DNA of 38,495 nucleotides from the NCBI GenBank assembly GCA_035551935.1, contig DASZMJ010000603.1:1-38495 (forward strand). Reading direction: 5' to 3'. This document shows, piece after piece, positions 1-9,045 of this stretch. Within the stretch, counting starts at the first letter, position 1. The number at the start of each line of letters is the position of its first letter. A program made the position numbers and the translations under genes. The stretch is from DASZMJ01 sp035551935. GTDB lineage: Bacteria > Planctomycetota > Planctomycetia > Isosphaerales > Isosphaeraceae. The notes under the pieces were generated by a model. That model was not told where the DNA came from, did no database searches, and was given only the letters and a program-made list of their open reading frames with translations.

Positions 1-14
1 TTGCGAGCCGAAGC

Positions 15-39
15 GGCAGGGCGAGCCCTGCCCTATGGG
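15..39. repeat. Family D short palindrome (GCAGGGCGAGCCCTGCCCTA type)
   Basis: This is a self-complementary GC-rich element, with GCAGGGC and GCCCTGC around a GA centre, lying just downstream of the stop of the first gene. Two more copies with the same centre lie at 18565-18584 and 18606-18627. A related form with centre GCCAAGGC occurs twice at 15597-15655. It is a dispersed intergenic repeat; no coding function is visible. Confidence 0.6.
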
Positions 40-68
40 AAATCGCCCGAGAGACGAACGCCGAAGCC

Positions 69-1289
69 CTAATCCTCGACGGTCAGGAGCGGGTGGACGT
101 CGCCGGCCCAGGTGAAGAGGCCGACGAGGAAGCGTGCGCCGGTCTGGTGGCCGAGGAACGACCGCAAGGCCGGCCGCGCGAGGCTCCGGTAGACGACCAG
201 CGACTCGCCGTCGCCCCAGGCGATCCGGGCCGCGAAGGCGACATCGGGCGGGCAGGCCTTCGACCGCTCGGCGACGGTCAAGGTCCGCCATCGGGTCGTC
301 CGACGGTTCCGGTCGGCGCCCCAGGAGACGAGCCAGGGGAGCCAGCAACGCCTCCCTTGCGCCTTCTGGCGGAGGACGAGCTCGCCCCCCTCGACCCCGA
401 TCCGGCCGCGGTCGGTGGTCGAGCCCGGCCAGGGGAGCCCGAGCGGATAGACGCGGGCCGAGCGCCCCCGGCCGGCCGACAGGATCAAGGCCCGGTTGTC
501 GAGCGCCGGCACCGCCGCGACCCCCGCCGCCAGCGCCAGCCGGGCGGTCGGCTCGTCGAGGTTGCCATCGACCTGGTCGGCCAGCAGCGCGAGCCGACGT
601 CCCCGGAGCAGGACGGCGGTCCGCGTGACGCGGCCGATCGGGGTCCGGAAGGACCATTCGGCCAGGTCGGCGCGCGAGTCGGTCCGCCAGAGGGCCGGCC
701 GGGGCGGGCCCTTCGGGTCGAGCTCGGGCCCGAGCGACCACGACGGGCCGAGCCAGGGTTGCCCCAGCCCGGCCAGCTCGACCAGGCACGACGCCGGCTC
801 GCGATGGTCGATCGCCAGCCAGTCGCCGCGCGGGGACCAGTCGGCCCGGAGCATCGCCAGGGGGCGGTCGTCGCAGGCGAACGCCGGCAGGCTCGGCGCC
901 CCGTGGACACCCTTCTTGCCGGGGGACCAGCGCGCCAGCACGGCCGACAAGGCGGGGTCGCTGAGCCGGTCGGCCCAGAACCGCAAGGCCGCGGCGACCT
1001 CGGGGCGCGCGCCCTCCGGGGCGAAGACCGGGGCTCCGCCGGGCCGGGCGAACCGGAGGGTCGCCCGCAGGAGGCCCTCGATCGCCGCCTCGAGCTCGTC
1101 GGGCCACTCCCCGTCCCGGCCGTCGCGTCGGCGCTCGGCCAGGACGGCCAGCGCCCTCCCCCACTCGCCGACCGGCCAACGTCGCGGCACCCCCTGGGCA
1201 TCGAGGTCGCGGCGAAGGTCGAGGGGATGTTCGACCGTCGGCGTCACCGAACCGACAGCTTGCACGATTCGCGGGCCTCTATGCCTCAA
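69..1289 (-). CDS. Conserved-type hypothetical protein, 406 aa, function unknown
   Basis: This is a long open frame with the strong third-position GC bias of the window. The listed start is a TTG; a GTG slightly downstream (VQAVGS) is also possible, so the N-terminus is uncertain. I do not recognise the family. There is no signal peptide and no membrane segment. The N-terminal third is helical and Arg/Glu-rich. The rest looks like a beta-rich domain with repeated Trp-containing strands (around RADWSPRGDWLAID, and WLPWLVSWG near residue 310). The arrangement faintly recalls the C-terminal beta domain of heparinase II/III-type proteins, but the conserved residues of that family are not clear. 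It stands alone and points away from the porin region. The overlapping plus-strand frames over the same interval have poor composition and are shadows. Confidence 0.6.
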   Translation of the reverse strand: MRHRGPRIVQAVGSVTPTVEHPLDLRRDLDAQGVPRRWPVGEWGRALAVLAERRRDGRDGEWPDELEAAIEGLLRATLRFARPGGAPVFAPEGARPEVAAALRFWADRLSDPALSAVLARWSPGKKGVHGAPSLPAFACDDRPLAMLRADWSPRGDWLAIDHREPASCLVELAGLGQPWLGPSWSLGPELDPKGPPRPALWRTDSRADLAEWSFRTPIGRVTRTAVLLRGRRLALLADQVDGNLDEPTARLALAAGVAAVPALDNRALILSAGRGRSARVYPLGLPWPGSTTDRGRIGVEGGELVLRQKAQGRRCWLPWLVSWGADRNRRTTRWRTLTVAERSKACPPDVAFAARIAWGDGESLVVYRSLARPALRSFLGHQTGARFLVGLFTWAGDVHPLLTVED

Positions 1290-2131
1290 TAACTGACAAG
1301 CAATCCACTCGGAGCCCGGCCCCGACGATCGCTGAGAGTTTTTTGTAAAAAAGTCAGACGCTGCCGAACGCTCACTCTAACATACGGCGACTTCCCGACT
1401 TTTGCCTACCCGAGTTTGCCGACGGGCCACCTCTGCGGGGTCGTTCCCCGGCCCGGAGAGGCACTGGCACGGGCGTTGCGATTCCCTCCCATCGCGACGA
1501 CGACACGACGGCAACCGACGCTCTGGGCCGTCGTCGAAGCCAGAAAGAATCACCGGAAACGCTGGTGAAATCCGAACCACCCCCATGGCGACGGTCGCGA
1601 CGGGCCTCGGCCCGTCGTGGCTTACCGCCGAGGGGCGAGCGGGTGACCTCGCACGACCCCCCCGCTCGCCCCCTCCTTCCACAGCGGCGCCCGCCCCCGA
1701 GGCGCGGGCGGCCCGAGAGCCGAGCCGGCCGGGTGCATCACCAAGACGACCATGGGAGAGGTGGTCCGTCGCGTTGATGTTACCCGGCCGGCTTGTTTCT
1801 TGCGCCAGTCGGCATGTCCCCCAATTCCTGCGGTTCCGTCAAATCCCCCAGACCTACGACGTTACCTCAAAGCCGCTTCCAGCCATAATACCGCCCGAAA
1901 ACGTCAATTCCCCCCGACGCTCCGGACGATAAGTCAAGAGCAAACCGACGAGTGCCTCGCCCAGGAGTCACCGGCCCCCGGAGGTCGGCGGCGAGGTGAG
2001 CCGGCCTCTCCCGCCGGTGAACGCGGAACCAACCATGCGCGAGGCCCGGCGATGCGCCGGGCCGGACCGGAGGATGACGGGCGGAGACCCGTCCGACGCG
2101 GCCTCGCGCAGAGCCGATGGGAGTCTCACGG
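1290..2131. other. Intergenic region between the first gene and the porin
   Basis: No convincing gene is present; the open frames here have arbitrary Arg/Pro/Ser-rich composition. Two structures are visible. A short A/T palindrome lies at 1339-1352 (six T, GT, six A) in an otherwise GC-rich sequence. A 12-bp inverted repeat pairs 1632-1643 with 1661-1672 across a 17-nt loop. The 1780-1940 stretch is lower in GC and probably holds the porin promoter, but no confident -35/-10 pair could be assigned. Confidence 0.5.
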
Positions 2132-3784
2132 ATGAGATCGATTCCGCGACCGGGCTGGCCGGCCCTGGCCTTGCTGGCCGCCTTGATCGCCGGCGGCGGG
2201 GGGATGACAAGGGCCCAGGACGTGGCCCCGCGCCCCGACGACGCCCCGGCGGCCCGACCGGCCCGACCCAGGCTCCTCTCCCGCCTCCGTGCCCGTTTCA
2301 ACCCGACGCCGGCGACGTCCCCGGACGTCCGCCAGGTCCGTGCCAATGCCGCCGACCTCTCCCAGGATACCCCGCCCCCGCCCCCGCAGCCGCCGCCGAC
2401 CCAGCCCGCCCAGGTGCCGCCGGCCCAGCCGGCGCTGCCGCCGGGCGTCGAGCCGGGCGAGGGGACCCTCAGCACGACCACCGACCTCAGCCTCCCGCGC
2501 GCCGAACGCGAGGAGCCGACCACCGCGGAGGCCGAGGCCGACGCGGCCAAGAGCGAGGAGGCCGCGCCCAAGGACCCGACCAAGCTCCTGATGAACGCCT
2601 TCAACCGCGCCGACGCGCCGGTAAAGGTCTACGGCTGGCTCCAGAACAGCTTCACCGGCAACGCCAACGGCACCCCCCGCAGCCGCGCCAACTTCGGCGT
2701 CACCCCCAACAGCCTGGCCAACTCGTGGATGGGCAACCAGTATTACCTGATCGTCGAGAAGCCGCTCGACGCCGCCAAGCCCGACGAGGTCCAGCTCGGC
2801 TTCCGGGTCGACAACCTCTTCGGCAACGACTGGCAGTTCAACCACATGCACGGCCTCTTCGACACCTCGTACTCGCTCAACCACTTCGCCGGCTACGACC
2901 CGGCCCAGATCTACGGCGACCTGCACCTGCCGATCCTGACCCGCGGCGGCCTCGACATCCGCGGCGGCCGGTTCTACACCCTCGCCGGCTACGAGGTCGT
3001 CCCCGCCACCGGCCGACCCTTGCTCTCGGTCCCCTACATGTTCAACTACGGCCAGCCGTTCACCCATCTCGGGATGTATACAACCTTACATCTCACCGAG
3101 CGGATCAACGTCTACAACGGCACGATCAACGGCTACGACCGCTGGTTCAACACCCACTACAAGTGGGGCTACATCGGCGGCGTCGCCTGGAGCTCGAAGA
3201 CGCAGGTCGCCGGCACGCCGAAGGCGACGGTGACGATCATCACGGTGCAGGGGCAGGACCAGTTCCCCAACTTCCTGCCGGCCAATACCCTGGTCGTGCC
3301 GACCGGGGCGACCACGCCGCCCTACCTGGCCGGGCGGGCGAACATCGGCTACGGCGGCAACTGGCGGATGCTGTTCACGACGGTCGTGACGTACAAGTGG
3401 AACGAGAAGCTGACGCAGGTCATCGAGACCGACCAGTCCCGCGAGTCGAACATCCCGGGCATCGGCCCCGGCGGCACCGCCCAGAACGCCGCGTGGTACA
3501 GCTTCGGCAACTGGTTCCTCTACTCGCTCTGCAAGGACAAGGACGGCGCCGACAAGCTGACCGGCGTCTGGCGGTCGGAGGTCTTCCGCGACAACAACGG
3601 CGTCCGCACCGGGTTCGCGACGACCTACTCCGAGATGACCCTGGGCATGATCTGGAAGCCGCGGCCCTACATCTGGATCCGTCCCGAGGCCCGGTACGAC
3701 TGGGCCCGGAGCGGCCACCCCTACAACGACGGCACCCGCAACAGCCAGCTCACCCTGGCCATCGACGCGATCCTGCTCTTCTGA
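2132..3784 (+). CDS. Outer-membrane beta-barrel porin, BBP2 (OmpL-like) type
   Basis: Predicted 550-aa outer-membrane protein. The chosen ATG gives a compact signal peptide (residues 1-28: basic start, hydrophobic ALALLAALIAGGGG, then a cleavage region). An ATG five codons upstream is also in frame. Residues 81-104 are an almost pure Pro/Gln/Ala linker, typical of periplasmic spacers that cross or bind the wall. From about residue 150 the protein is rich in alternating aromatic strands (SWMGNQYYLIVEKPLD, GFRVDNLFGNDWQFNH, RPEARYDWARSGHPYND) and ends in a hydrophobic strand with a terminal phenylalanine, as barrel proteins do. Planctomycetes encode many such putative beta-barrel porin-2 proteins; the substrate is unknown. 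A perfect 42-bp palindrome follows 31 bp after the stop. Confidence 0.8.
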   Translation: MRSIPRPGWPALALLAALIAGGGGMTRAQDVAPRPDDAPAARPARPRLLSRLRARFNPTPATSPDVRQVRANAADLSQDTPPPPPQPPPTQPAQVPPAQPALPPGVEPGEGTLSTTTDLSLPRAEREEPTTAEAEADAAKSEEAAPKDPTKLLMNAFNRADAPVKVYGWLQNSFTGNANGTPRSRANFGVTPNSLANSWMGNQYYLIVEKPLDAAKPDEVQLGFRVDNLFGNDWQFNHMHGLFDTSYSLNHFAGYDPAQIYGDLHLPILTRGGLDIRGGRFYTLAGYEVVPATGRPLLSVPYMFNYGQPFTHLGMYTTLHLTERINVYNGTINGYDRWFNTHYKWGYIGGVAWSSKTQVAGTPKATVTIITVQGQDQFPNFLPANTLVVPTGATTPPYLAGRANIGYGGNWRMLFTTVVTYKWNEKLTQVIETDQSRESNIPGIGPGGTAQNAAWYSFGNWFLYSLCKDKDGADKLTGVWRSEVFRDNNGVRTGFATTYSEMTLGMIWKPRPYIWIRPEARYDWARSGHPYNDGTRNSQLTLAIDAILLF

Positions 3785-3815
3785 GCGGCCTGGAAGGCCC
3801 TCGACCCGCGGTCCC

Positions 3816-3857
3816 GCGACCGGCCGCGCCCCACGATCGTGGGGCGCGGCCGGTCGC
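3816..3857. terminator. Perfect 42-bp GC palindrome downstream of the porin
   Basis: Each half is 21 bp, centred at 3836/3837 (CACGATCGTG core), with no mismatch. It lies 31 bp after the porin stop and before the ammonium-transporter leader. RNA from either strand would form a very stable stem with almost no loop. There is no T-tract, so it is at best a terminator of the kind seen in high-GC genomes, or an mRNA 3'-end stabiliser. The rest of the 3785-4157 gap shows no gene. Confidence 0.55.
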
Positions 3858-4157
3858 TCGCGTCGGGAGCGGCTGCCTTCAATCCGCGCACTCGTGCCAC
3901 GTTTCGTCGCTCTCGCGAGAGAGGCGGGCCCGGGGAGCGGCCCGGGGATGGCTCTCGAACTCTTTGGCATGGAAAGACTTGGGTCCTTATCTGTCGGGAA
4001 TCGCGGGGCCGGCATGGCAGTTTCGTTAGAGGGGCCGGGTCGTCCTGCGAACCTGCCGCGTTCGTTGAACATTCGAACAAAGCTCGACGCCGGACCGATG
4101 GGGATCTCCTGGGTCACAAGCCGGCGACTGGCCATGTCGGCCGGGAAGGGTCGCACT

Positions 4158-5867
4158 ATGAAGAAACGTCGCGCGACGTGGTTGGGATGCGTGTTCACGC
4201 TGGGGTTCGCCCTGCTCGCGATGGGTGACGCCGGGGTCGTCCGCGCCGAGGAGCCCGCGAAGCCCGAGGCCGCCGCCGCGGCGACGCCGGACCCGGGGGA
4301 TTCGCCGACGAAACCCGACCCGACGGGGGCCTATGTCGCCGGCGCCGACGTGACGGGCAAGGCGACGAAGACCGACGGCAAGGCGACGCCGGCCGACGTC
4401 GCCAAGGACGCCCACCTCTTGAAGATCAGCGCCAACGTCCTCTGGGCGATGATCGCCGGCTTCCTCGTCATGTTCATGCAGGCCGGCTTCGCGCTGGTCG
4501 AGACCGGGCTGACGCGGGCCAAGAACGTGGCGCACACGATGGCGATGAACTTCGTCGTCTACGGCGTCGGCATGCTCGGCTTCTGGGTCTGCGGCTTCGC
4601 CCTCGGCTTCGGCAACTACGGGTCGATCGCCTACTTCGACGGGCCGACGATCCTCGATCAAGTGTACAAGTTCTCGCTCATGGGTCACGAATTCGAGGTC
4701 CTCGGCCACAAGGGCTTCTTCCTGGCCGGCGACTCGAACGACATGTCGGTCCTGGCCCTGTTCCTGTTCCAGATGGTCTTCATGGACACCGCGGCGACGA
4801 TCCCGACCGGCGCCATGGCCGAGCGCTGGAAGTTCTCGTCGTTCATGGTCTTCGGCTTCTTCCTGTCGATGTTCCTGTACCCGGTCTACGCCTGCTGGGT
4901 CTGGGGCGGCGGCTGGCTGGCGGACCTGGGGACGAACTTCAAGCTGGGCAACGGCCACCTCGACTTCGCCGGCTCGAGCGTCGTGCACATGACCGGCGGC
5001 GTGACGGCGCTGGCCGGGGCGATCGTCATCGGCCCGCGGATCGGCAAGTTCAACAAGGACGGCTCGGCCAACGCGATCCCCGGCCACAACATCCCGATGG
5101 TCGTGCTGGGGACGTTGATCCTGGCCTTCGGCTGGTTCGGCTTCAACGCCGGCAGCACCCTGGCGGCGACCGACGGCCGGCTCGCCAGCATCGCCGTCTG
5201 CACCATGTTGGCCACCGCCGCCGGCACCCTCAGCTCGCTGCTCTACATGTGGGCCGTCTTCGGCAAGCCCGACCCGACGATGGCCTGCAACGGCCTGCTC
5301 GCCGGCGCCGTGGCGATCACCGCGCCCTGCGCCTTCGTCAACCCGGTCGGGGCCGTCATCATCGGCGCCTGCGCCGGCATCCTGGTCATCTGGAGCGTGC
5401 TGTTCGTCGAGCGGGTCCTGAAGGTCGACGACCCCGTTGGCGCCGTCAGCGTCCACGGGACCTGCGGGGCGTTCGGCTGCCTCTGCATCGGCCTGTTCGC
5501 CGACGGCAAGTACGGCCTCGGCCTCAACAACGTCGCGGGCAAGACCCCCGTGGGCCTCTTCTACGGCGGCGGATTCGGCCAGCTCGCGGCCCAGTCGATC
5601 GGCGTGCTGGCCAACTTCGTCTGGGTCTTCACGGCGGCCTTCGTGTTCTTCCTCATCGTCGAGAAGACGATGGGCAACCGCGTCCCGGCCAAGGACGAGA
5701 TCGAGGGGCTCGACATCCCCGAGATGGGCGTCCTGGGCTACGTCCACGAGGATCCGATCGAGGTCAAGGTCGCGGGCCAGGAGCACCTCAACACCTACGG
5801 GCCGGGGGTGCCGAAGGGGGTCCGCAACGGCAAGGCCGAGCCGAAGGTGCCGACCGGCGTCCATTGA
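4158..5867 (+). CDS. amt: Ammonium transporter (Amt family) with signal peptide and N-terminal extension
   Basis: A 569-aa inner-membrane ammonium channel. The ATG at 4158 follows a GGAAGGG ribosome site and opens a clear signal peptide (MKKRR, hydrophobic core, VRA cleavage near residue 30). An Ala/Pro/Lys/Thr-rich periplasmic stretch runs to about residue 85, and the Amt core begins at SANVLWAMIAGF. Family hallmarks are present: the MDTAATIPTGAMAER region, the first pore histidine in SSVVHMTGGVTALAG, and the second in VSVHGTCGAFGC. Roughly eleven membrane helices follow the signal peptide, and the C-terminal cytoplasmic tail after EKTMGNRVP is about 60 residues. No glnB/glnK gene is adjacent, unlike the usual pairing. 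It converges with the metallophosphoesterase gene only 12 bp downstream. Confidence 0.93.
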   Translation: MKKRRATWLGCVFTLGFALLAMGDAGVVRAEEPAKPEAAAAATPDPGDSPTKPDPTGAYVAGADVTGKATKTDGKATPADVAKDAHLLKISANVLWAMIAGFLVMFMQAGFALVETGLTRAKNVAHTMAMNFVVYGVGMLGFWVCGFALGFGNYGSIAYFDGPTILDQVYKFSLMGHEFEVLGHKGFFLAGDSNDMSVLALFLFQMVFMDTAATIPTGAMAERWKFSSFMVFGFFLSMFLYPVYACWVWGGGWLADLGTNFKLGNGHLDFAGSSVVHMTGGVTALAGAIVIGPRIGKFNKDGSANAIPGHNIPMVVLGTLILAFGWFGFNAGSTLAATDGRLASIAVCTMLATAAGTLSSLLYMWAVFGKPDPTMACNGLLAGAVAITAPCAFVNPVGAVIIGACAGILVIWSVLFVERVLKVDDPVGAVSVHGTCGAFGCLCIGLFADGKYGLGLNNVAGKTPVGLFYGGGFGQLAAQSIGVLANFVWVFTAAFVFFLIVEKTMGNRVPAKDEIEGLDIPEMGVLGYVHEDPIEVKVAGQEHLNTYGPGVPKGVRNGKAEPKVPTGVH

Positions 5868-5868
5868 C

Positions 5869-5880
5869 GCCCGGCCGGGC
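5869..5880. terminator. Short palindrome between convergent genes
   Basis: GCCCGGCCGGGC is a 12-bp perfect palindrome filling the 12-bp gap between the amt stop and the stop of the opposing phosphoesterase gene. It could serve both transcripts, but it is short and has no T-tract. Confidence 0.3.
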
Positions 5881-6746
5881 TAGAAGGCCGGCATCGGCAG
5901 GCGCCGGACGCCGTCGAGCAACGTCTCGATGGCGGCCGGCGTCGTCGCCGGGAAGAGGCAGTAGGTCGGGTCGGGATCGGTGCCGTCGACGATGACCTGG
6001 CGGTGGTTGGCGTGGAGGAACCCGGTGTCGCAGGGCTGGTGGCCGGTGACGAAGTAATCCGAGTCGACCATCGCGGCGAAGCGGTCGGCGGTCTCGGGGG
6101 AGATGTCGCGGCCCCAGGTCAAGGCGTAGATCGTCCCGCCGCGGCGGAGGGCCTCGGGCGGCCAGCGGCCGGCCTTCAGGAGGTCGAGGTCGAGGCGGTC
6201 GAGGTCGTCGCCGTCGGGGACGGTGTGGCAGATGAAGACGCGGTTCGGCGTGCGGACCGCCAGCGGCAACGCGGCGAACAGCTCGTGGTACGCGGCGATC
6301 ATCTCGACGGCCCGGTCGCCGTAGGCGGCCTCGACCCCGCGGCGGAACTGCGCGTTCAAGGGGACGCCGTTCTTGGAGATCGACCGGCCGGTCAGCTCCG
6401 AGAGCTCGTGGTTGCCGAGGATCAGGTGGAGGCGGTCGGGATAGCGGCATTTCAACGCGGCGACGACGTCGACGAGCTGGTGCGAGGTGTCGCCGCCGTC
6501 GTCGGGATACGAGTGGGGCCCGTGGACGAGCTCTTGCAAGATCAAGTGTCGTTGCGGATGCTGGTCGAGGGCGGCGACCTCGAGCAGCCGCCGCAGGGCC
6601 GGCAGGTTGCCGTGGAGGTCGCCCATGACCAGGACGTCGTCGGCGGTCTCGTCGAGCGCGACGACGCCCCCGGTGCGACCCCGCGTCCCCCTCGACAGGA
6701 GGGCGGCGCGGCGGACCAGGGGGGCGAACCTCGAAGCGTCGGCCAT
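5880..6746 (-). CDS. Metallophosphoesterase (calcineurin-like / PP1-type phosphatase fold)
   Basis: A 288-aa soluble protein, probably a metal-dependent phosphatase. The ATG at 6746 (MADASRF) is preferred over one five codons upstream. Motifs in order: GDLHGN (residues 42-47), GNHE (111-114), ICH (H174) and TGHQ (234-237). These match metal-binding blocks I, III, IV and V of the superfamily. Block II, normally GDxxDRG, is not recognisable; its place holds QELVHGPHSYPDDGGD (residues 71-86), so the second metal site may be built differently. There is no signal peptide or membrane segment. The gene is transcribed divergently from the antiporter and converges with amt. The substrate (protein, nucleotide or other) cannot be told from sequence. 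Confidence 0.8.
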   Translation of the reverse strand: MADASRFAPLVRRAALLSRGTRGRTGGVVALDETADDVLVMGDLHGNLPALRRLLEVAALDQHPQRHLILQELVHGPHSYPDDGGDTSHQLVDVVAALKCRYPDRLHLILGNHELSELTGRSISKNGVPLNAQFRRGVEAAYGDRAVEMIAAYHELFAALPLAVRTPNRVFICHTVPDGDDLDRLDLDLLKAGRWPPEALRRGGTIYALTWGRDISPETADRFAAMVDSDYFVTGHQPCDTGFLHANHRQVIVDGTDPDPTYCLFPATTPAAIETLLDGVRRLPMPAF

Positions 6747-6820
6747 GCTCGGGACCTCCAACCATCGAGGTTAGCTCAAGCACGCCCCCTTTGCAAAGCG
6801 GGGCGCCGGGAGGCCGGGCG

Positions 6821-8263
6821 TTGAAGATCGGTCGAATCCTGTGGCCCACCGTCGTGATCCTCCTGGCCGCGACCCCTTCGTCCGCGGCCGAGGCGGCGGG
6901 GATGGCCGCGGTGCCGGGGGTCGGCTGGGCGTTGCCGTTCACGGCGCTCTTGCTCTCGGTCGCGGTCCTGCCGCTGGCCCCGCTGACGAAGGAATGGTGG
7001 GAGCACAACGGCTCCAAGCTGCTCGTCGGCCTGGCGCTGGGGGCGCTGGTGCTGGCGCACTACGGCACCCGCGGCTACGGCTTCGAAGGCCACCCGCCGG
7101 GGCTGGCGACGGTCGTGGCGGTCGTGGCGCGGGTCGTCCTGGAGGACTACCTGCCGTTCCTGGTCCTGCTGTTCAGCCTCTACGTGATCGCCGGCGGCCT
7201 CCAGCTCCGCGGCGACCTCCGCGCCCGCCCGGCCACCAACACGGCGATCCTCGGCCTCGGCGCGGCGATGGCCAGCCTCGTCGGCACGACGGGCGCGTCG
7301 ATGGTCCTGATCCGCCCGCTGCTCCAGACCAACCAGGAGCGGAAGCACGTCCGGCACACGGTCATCTTCTTCATCTTCCTCGTCTCGAACATCGGCGGCT
7401 GCCTGCTCCCCTTGGGCGACCCGCCGCTGTTCCTCGGCTACATCAAGGGGGTGCCGTTCCTCTGGACGACCCGGCTCGTCCTCCCCTGGCTGTTCTGCGT
7501 GGCCACTTTATTGGCGGTCTATTACCTCTGGGACCGCCGCGCCTACCGGTCGGAGGCGCCGGCCGACATCGCGCGCGACGAGGCCGAGACCGAGCCGGTG
7601 CGGCTCCTGGGGTCGATCAACCTCGTCTGGCTGCTCGGGATCGTCCTGGCGGTCGCGTTGCTCGTGCCGGGTCGGCCGTTGCCGGGGACGGGCCTCGTGG
7701 TCGTCGACTTCGTCCGCGAGGGGGTGATGCTGGCCCTGGTCGGCCTCTCGCTGGCGACCACCCCGCGCGGCCTTCGCAAGGAGTCGGAGTTCAGCTACGG
7801 CCCGATCATCGAGGTCGCCTGCCTGTTCCTGGGCATCTTCCTGACGATGACCGTGCCGATCGAGATCCTCCAGGCCCGCGGCCCGGCGCTGGGCCTGGCG
7901 ACGCCCGGCCACTTCTTCTGGGCCAGCGGCGGGCTGTCGAGCTTCCTCGACAACGCGCCGACGTACGTCGTCTTCTTCGAGGCCGCCCGGGCCCTCGGCA
8001 ACCCGGCCGGCGCCGGCGGCCTGCTCCTGCCCGGCGGCGGCGTGGTCCGCGAGGACCTGCTGGCGGCGATCTCGCTCGGCGCGGTCTTCATGGGGGCCAA
8101 CACGTACATCGGCAACGGCCCGAACCTGATGGTCAAGGCCATCGCCGAGGGGCGCGGGGTCCGGATGCCGGGCTTCTTCGGCTACATGGCGTACAGCGCC
8201 CTGGTCCTCCTGCCGCTGTTCGGCCTGGTCTGGCTCCTCTTCCTCTCGGGCTCGGGCGGTTGA
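6821..8263 (+). CDS. Sodium:proton antiporter, NhaD / CitMHS-ArsB superfamily
   Basis: A 480-aa inner-membrane ion transporter. The TTG at 6821 is chosen because GGGAGG lies 7 bp upstream and the product opens with a proper hydrophobic leader (MKIGRILWPTVVILLAATPS); a TTG ten codons earlier is less likely. About eleven hydrophobic segments follow. Motifs typical of planctomycete NhaD-like proteins are GDPPLFLGYIKGVPFLW (near residue 205), GLSSFLDNAPTYVVFFEAA (near 375) and GANTYIGNGPNLMVKAIAE (near 430). The paired GDPP and DNAPTY loops correspond to the re-entrant substrate-binding loops of the ion-transporter superfamily. The likely role is Na+/H+ exchange across the cytoplasmic membrane; the cation is inferred from the family. 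Confidence 0.85.
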   Translation: MKIGRILWPTVVILLAATPSSAAEAAGMAAVPGVGWALPFTALLLSVAVLPLAPLTKEWWEHNGSKLLVGLALGALVLAHYGTRGYGFEGHPPGLATVVAVVARVVLEDYLPFLVLLFSLYVIAGGLQLRGDLRARPATNTAILGLGAAMASLVGTTGASMVLIRPLLQTNQERKHVRHTVIFFIFLVSNIGGCLLPLGDPPLFLGYIKGVPFLWTTRLVLPWLFCVATLLAVYYLWDRRAYRSEAPADIARDEAETEPVRLLGSINLVWLLGIVLAVALLVPGRPLPGTGLVVVDFVREGVMLALVGLSLATTPRGLRKESEFSYGPIIEVACLFLGIFLTMTVPIEILQARGPALGLATPGHFFWASGGLSSFLDNAPTYVVFFEAARALGNPAGAGGLLLPGGGVVREDLLAAISLGAVFMGANTYIGNGPNLMVKAIAEGRGVRMPGFFGYMAYSALVLLPLFGLVWLLFLSGSGG

Positions 8264-8308
8264 GCCCGCTGGCGTCGGGGCGGCCGTTGGCTTAAGATTC
8301 GCCAGGTC

Positions 8309-8360
8309 GGGGCCCTCCGCATCGCGAGCGAGAGGGCCCCCGCCCCGCCGGCCGGCGGGG
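8309..8360 (+). terminator. Two tandem GC hairpins after the antiporter gene
   Basis: A 9-bp stem (8309-8317 with 8332-8340) is followed directly by an 18-bp perfect palindrome (8343-8360) ending in TTT. They lie 45-97 bp past the antiporter stop and upstream of the DUF1080 ribosome site. The second hairpin with its short T run is the better intrinsic-terminator candidate. Confidence 0.5.
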
Positions 8361-8391
8361 TTTCCGTCGCAACACCGTGGAGAACGACGCC

Positions 8392-9036
8392 ATGACCCGA
8401 CGACGCTGGACGCTCGCCCTGCTCCTGGCCGGCACGCTCGCCCCCTTGGCGGTGCTGGCGCGAGACGAGACGAAGGACGACAAGAAGGCCGACGACGACA
8501 AGGGGTGGGTCGCCATCTTCAACGGCAAGGACCTGAAGGGCTGGGAGGCGTACGACGGCAAGGGCAAGCAGGACGACGTCAGCAAGAACTGGACGGTCGA
8601 GGACGGCGTGATCCACGGCCACGGGCCGGTCTCGCACCTGTTCAGCCCGCGCGGCGACTACAAGAACTTCCGCTACCGCGCCGAGGTCAAGATCGGCGAC
8701 GGGTCGAATTCGGGCATGTACTTCCGCACGGCCAAGGGCCCCGGCTTCCCGAAGGGCTACGAGGCCCAGCTCAACAGCACCCACGGCGACCCGGTCCGCA
8801 CCGGCTCGCTCTACAACTTCGTCAAGGTCTTCGACCGCCTCGTCCCGCCCGACACCTGGTTCACCCAGACGATCGAGGCGAACGGCAATCACATCAAGAT
8901 CTGGGTCAACGACAAGCAGACCGTCGACTTCGTCGACCCGAAGAACACGCACAAGGAGGGCTACTTCGCCTTCCAGCAGCACAACGACGGCAGCCACGTC
9001 TGGATCCGCAAGGTCGAGGTCAAGGAACTGCCCTGA
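8392..9036 (+). CDS. DUF1080 secreted protein (3-keto-disaccharide hydrolase family)
   Basis: A 214-aa exported protein. The ATG at 8392 has GGAG nine bases upstream and gives a clean signal peptide (MTRRRWTLALLLAGTLAPLAVLA, cleavage near residue 23). A GTG five codons upstream is less suited. The mature part is a concanavalin-like beta-sandwich of the DUF1080 family (PF06439): GWVAIFNGKDLKGWEAY at the start, then WTVEDGVIHGHG, SGMYFRT, and a closing HVWIRKVEVKEL strand. Some members hydrolyse 3-keto-glycosides made by Gfo/Idh oxidoreductases, and such an oxidoreductase lies at 14 kb, though not in the same operon. A 34-bp palindrome separates it from the permease, so they may not be co-transcribed. 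Confidence 0.88.
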   Translation: MTRRRWTLALLLAGTLAPLAVLARDETKDDKKADDDKGWVAIFNGKDLKGWEAYDGKGKQDDVSKNWTVEDGVIHGHGPVSHLFSPRGDYKNFRYRAEVKIGDGSNSGMYFRTAKGPGFPKGYEAQLNSTHGDPVRTGSLYNFVKVFDRLVPPDTWFTQTIEANGNHIKIWVNDKQTVDFVDPKNTHKEGYFAFQQHNDGSHVWIRKVEVKELP

Positions 9037-9045
9037 GCGCGCGCC

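Noticed and set aside
93..1296. Long plus-strand frames (399 and 266 codons) over the first gene
   Set aside because: They are antisense to the better minus-strand frame and have Arg/Gly/Pro-dominated composition with no motif; shadows of high-GC coding DNA.
1402..1932. 176-codon plus-strand frame upstream of the porin
   Set aside because: Low-complexity Arg/Pro/Ser composition, no ribosome site, no recognisable domain, and inconsistent codon bias.
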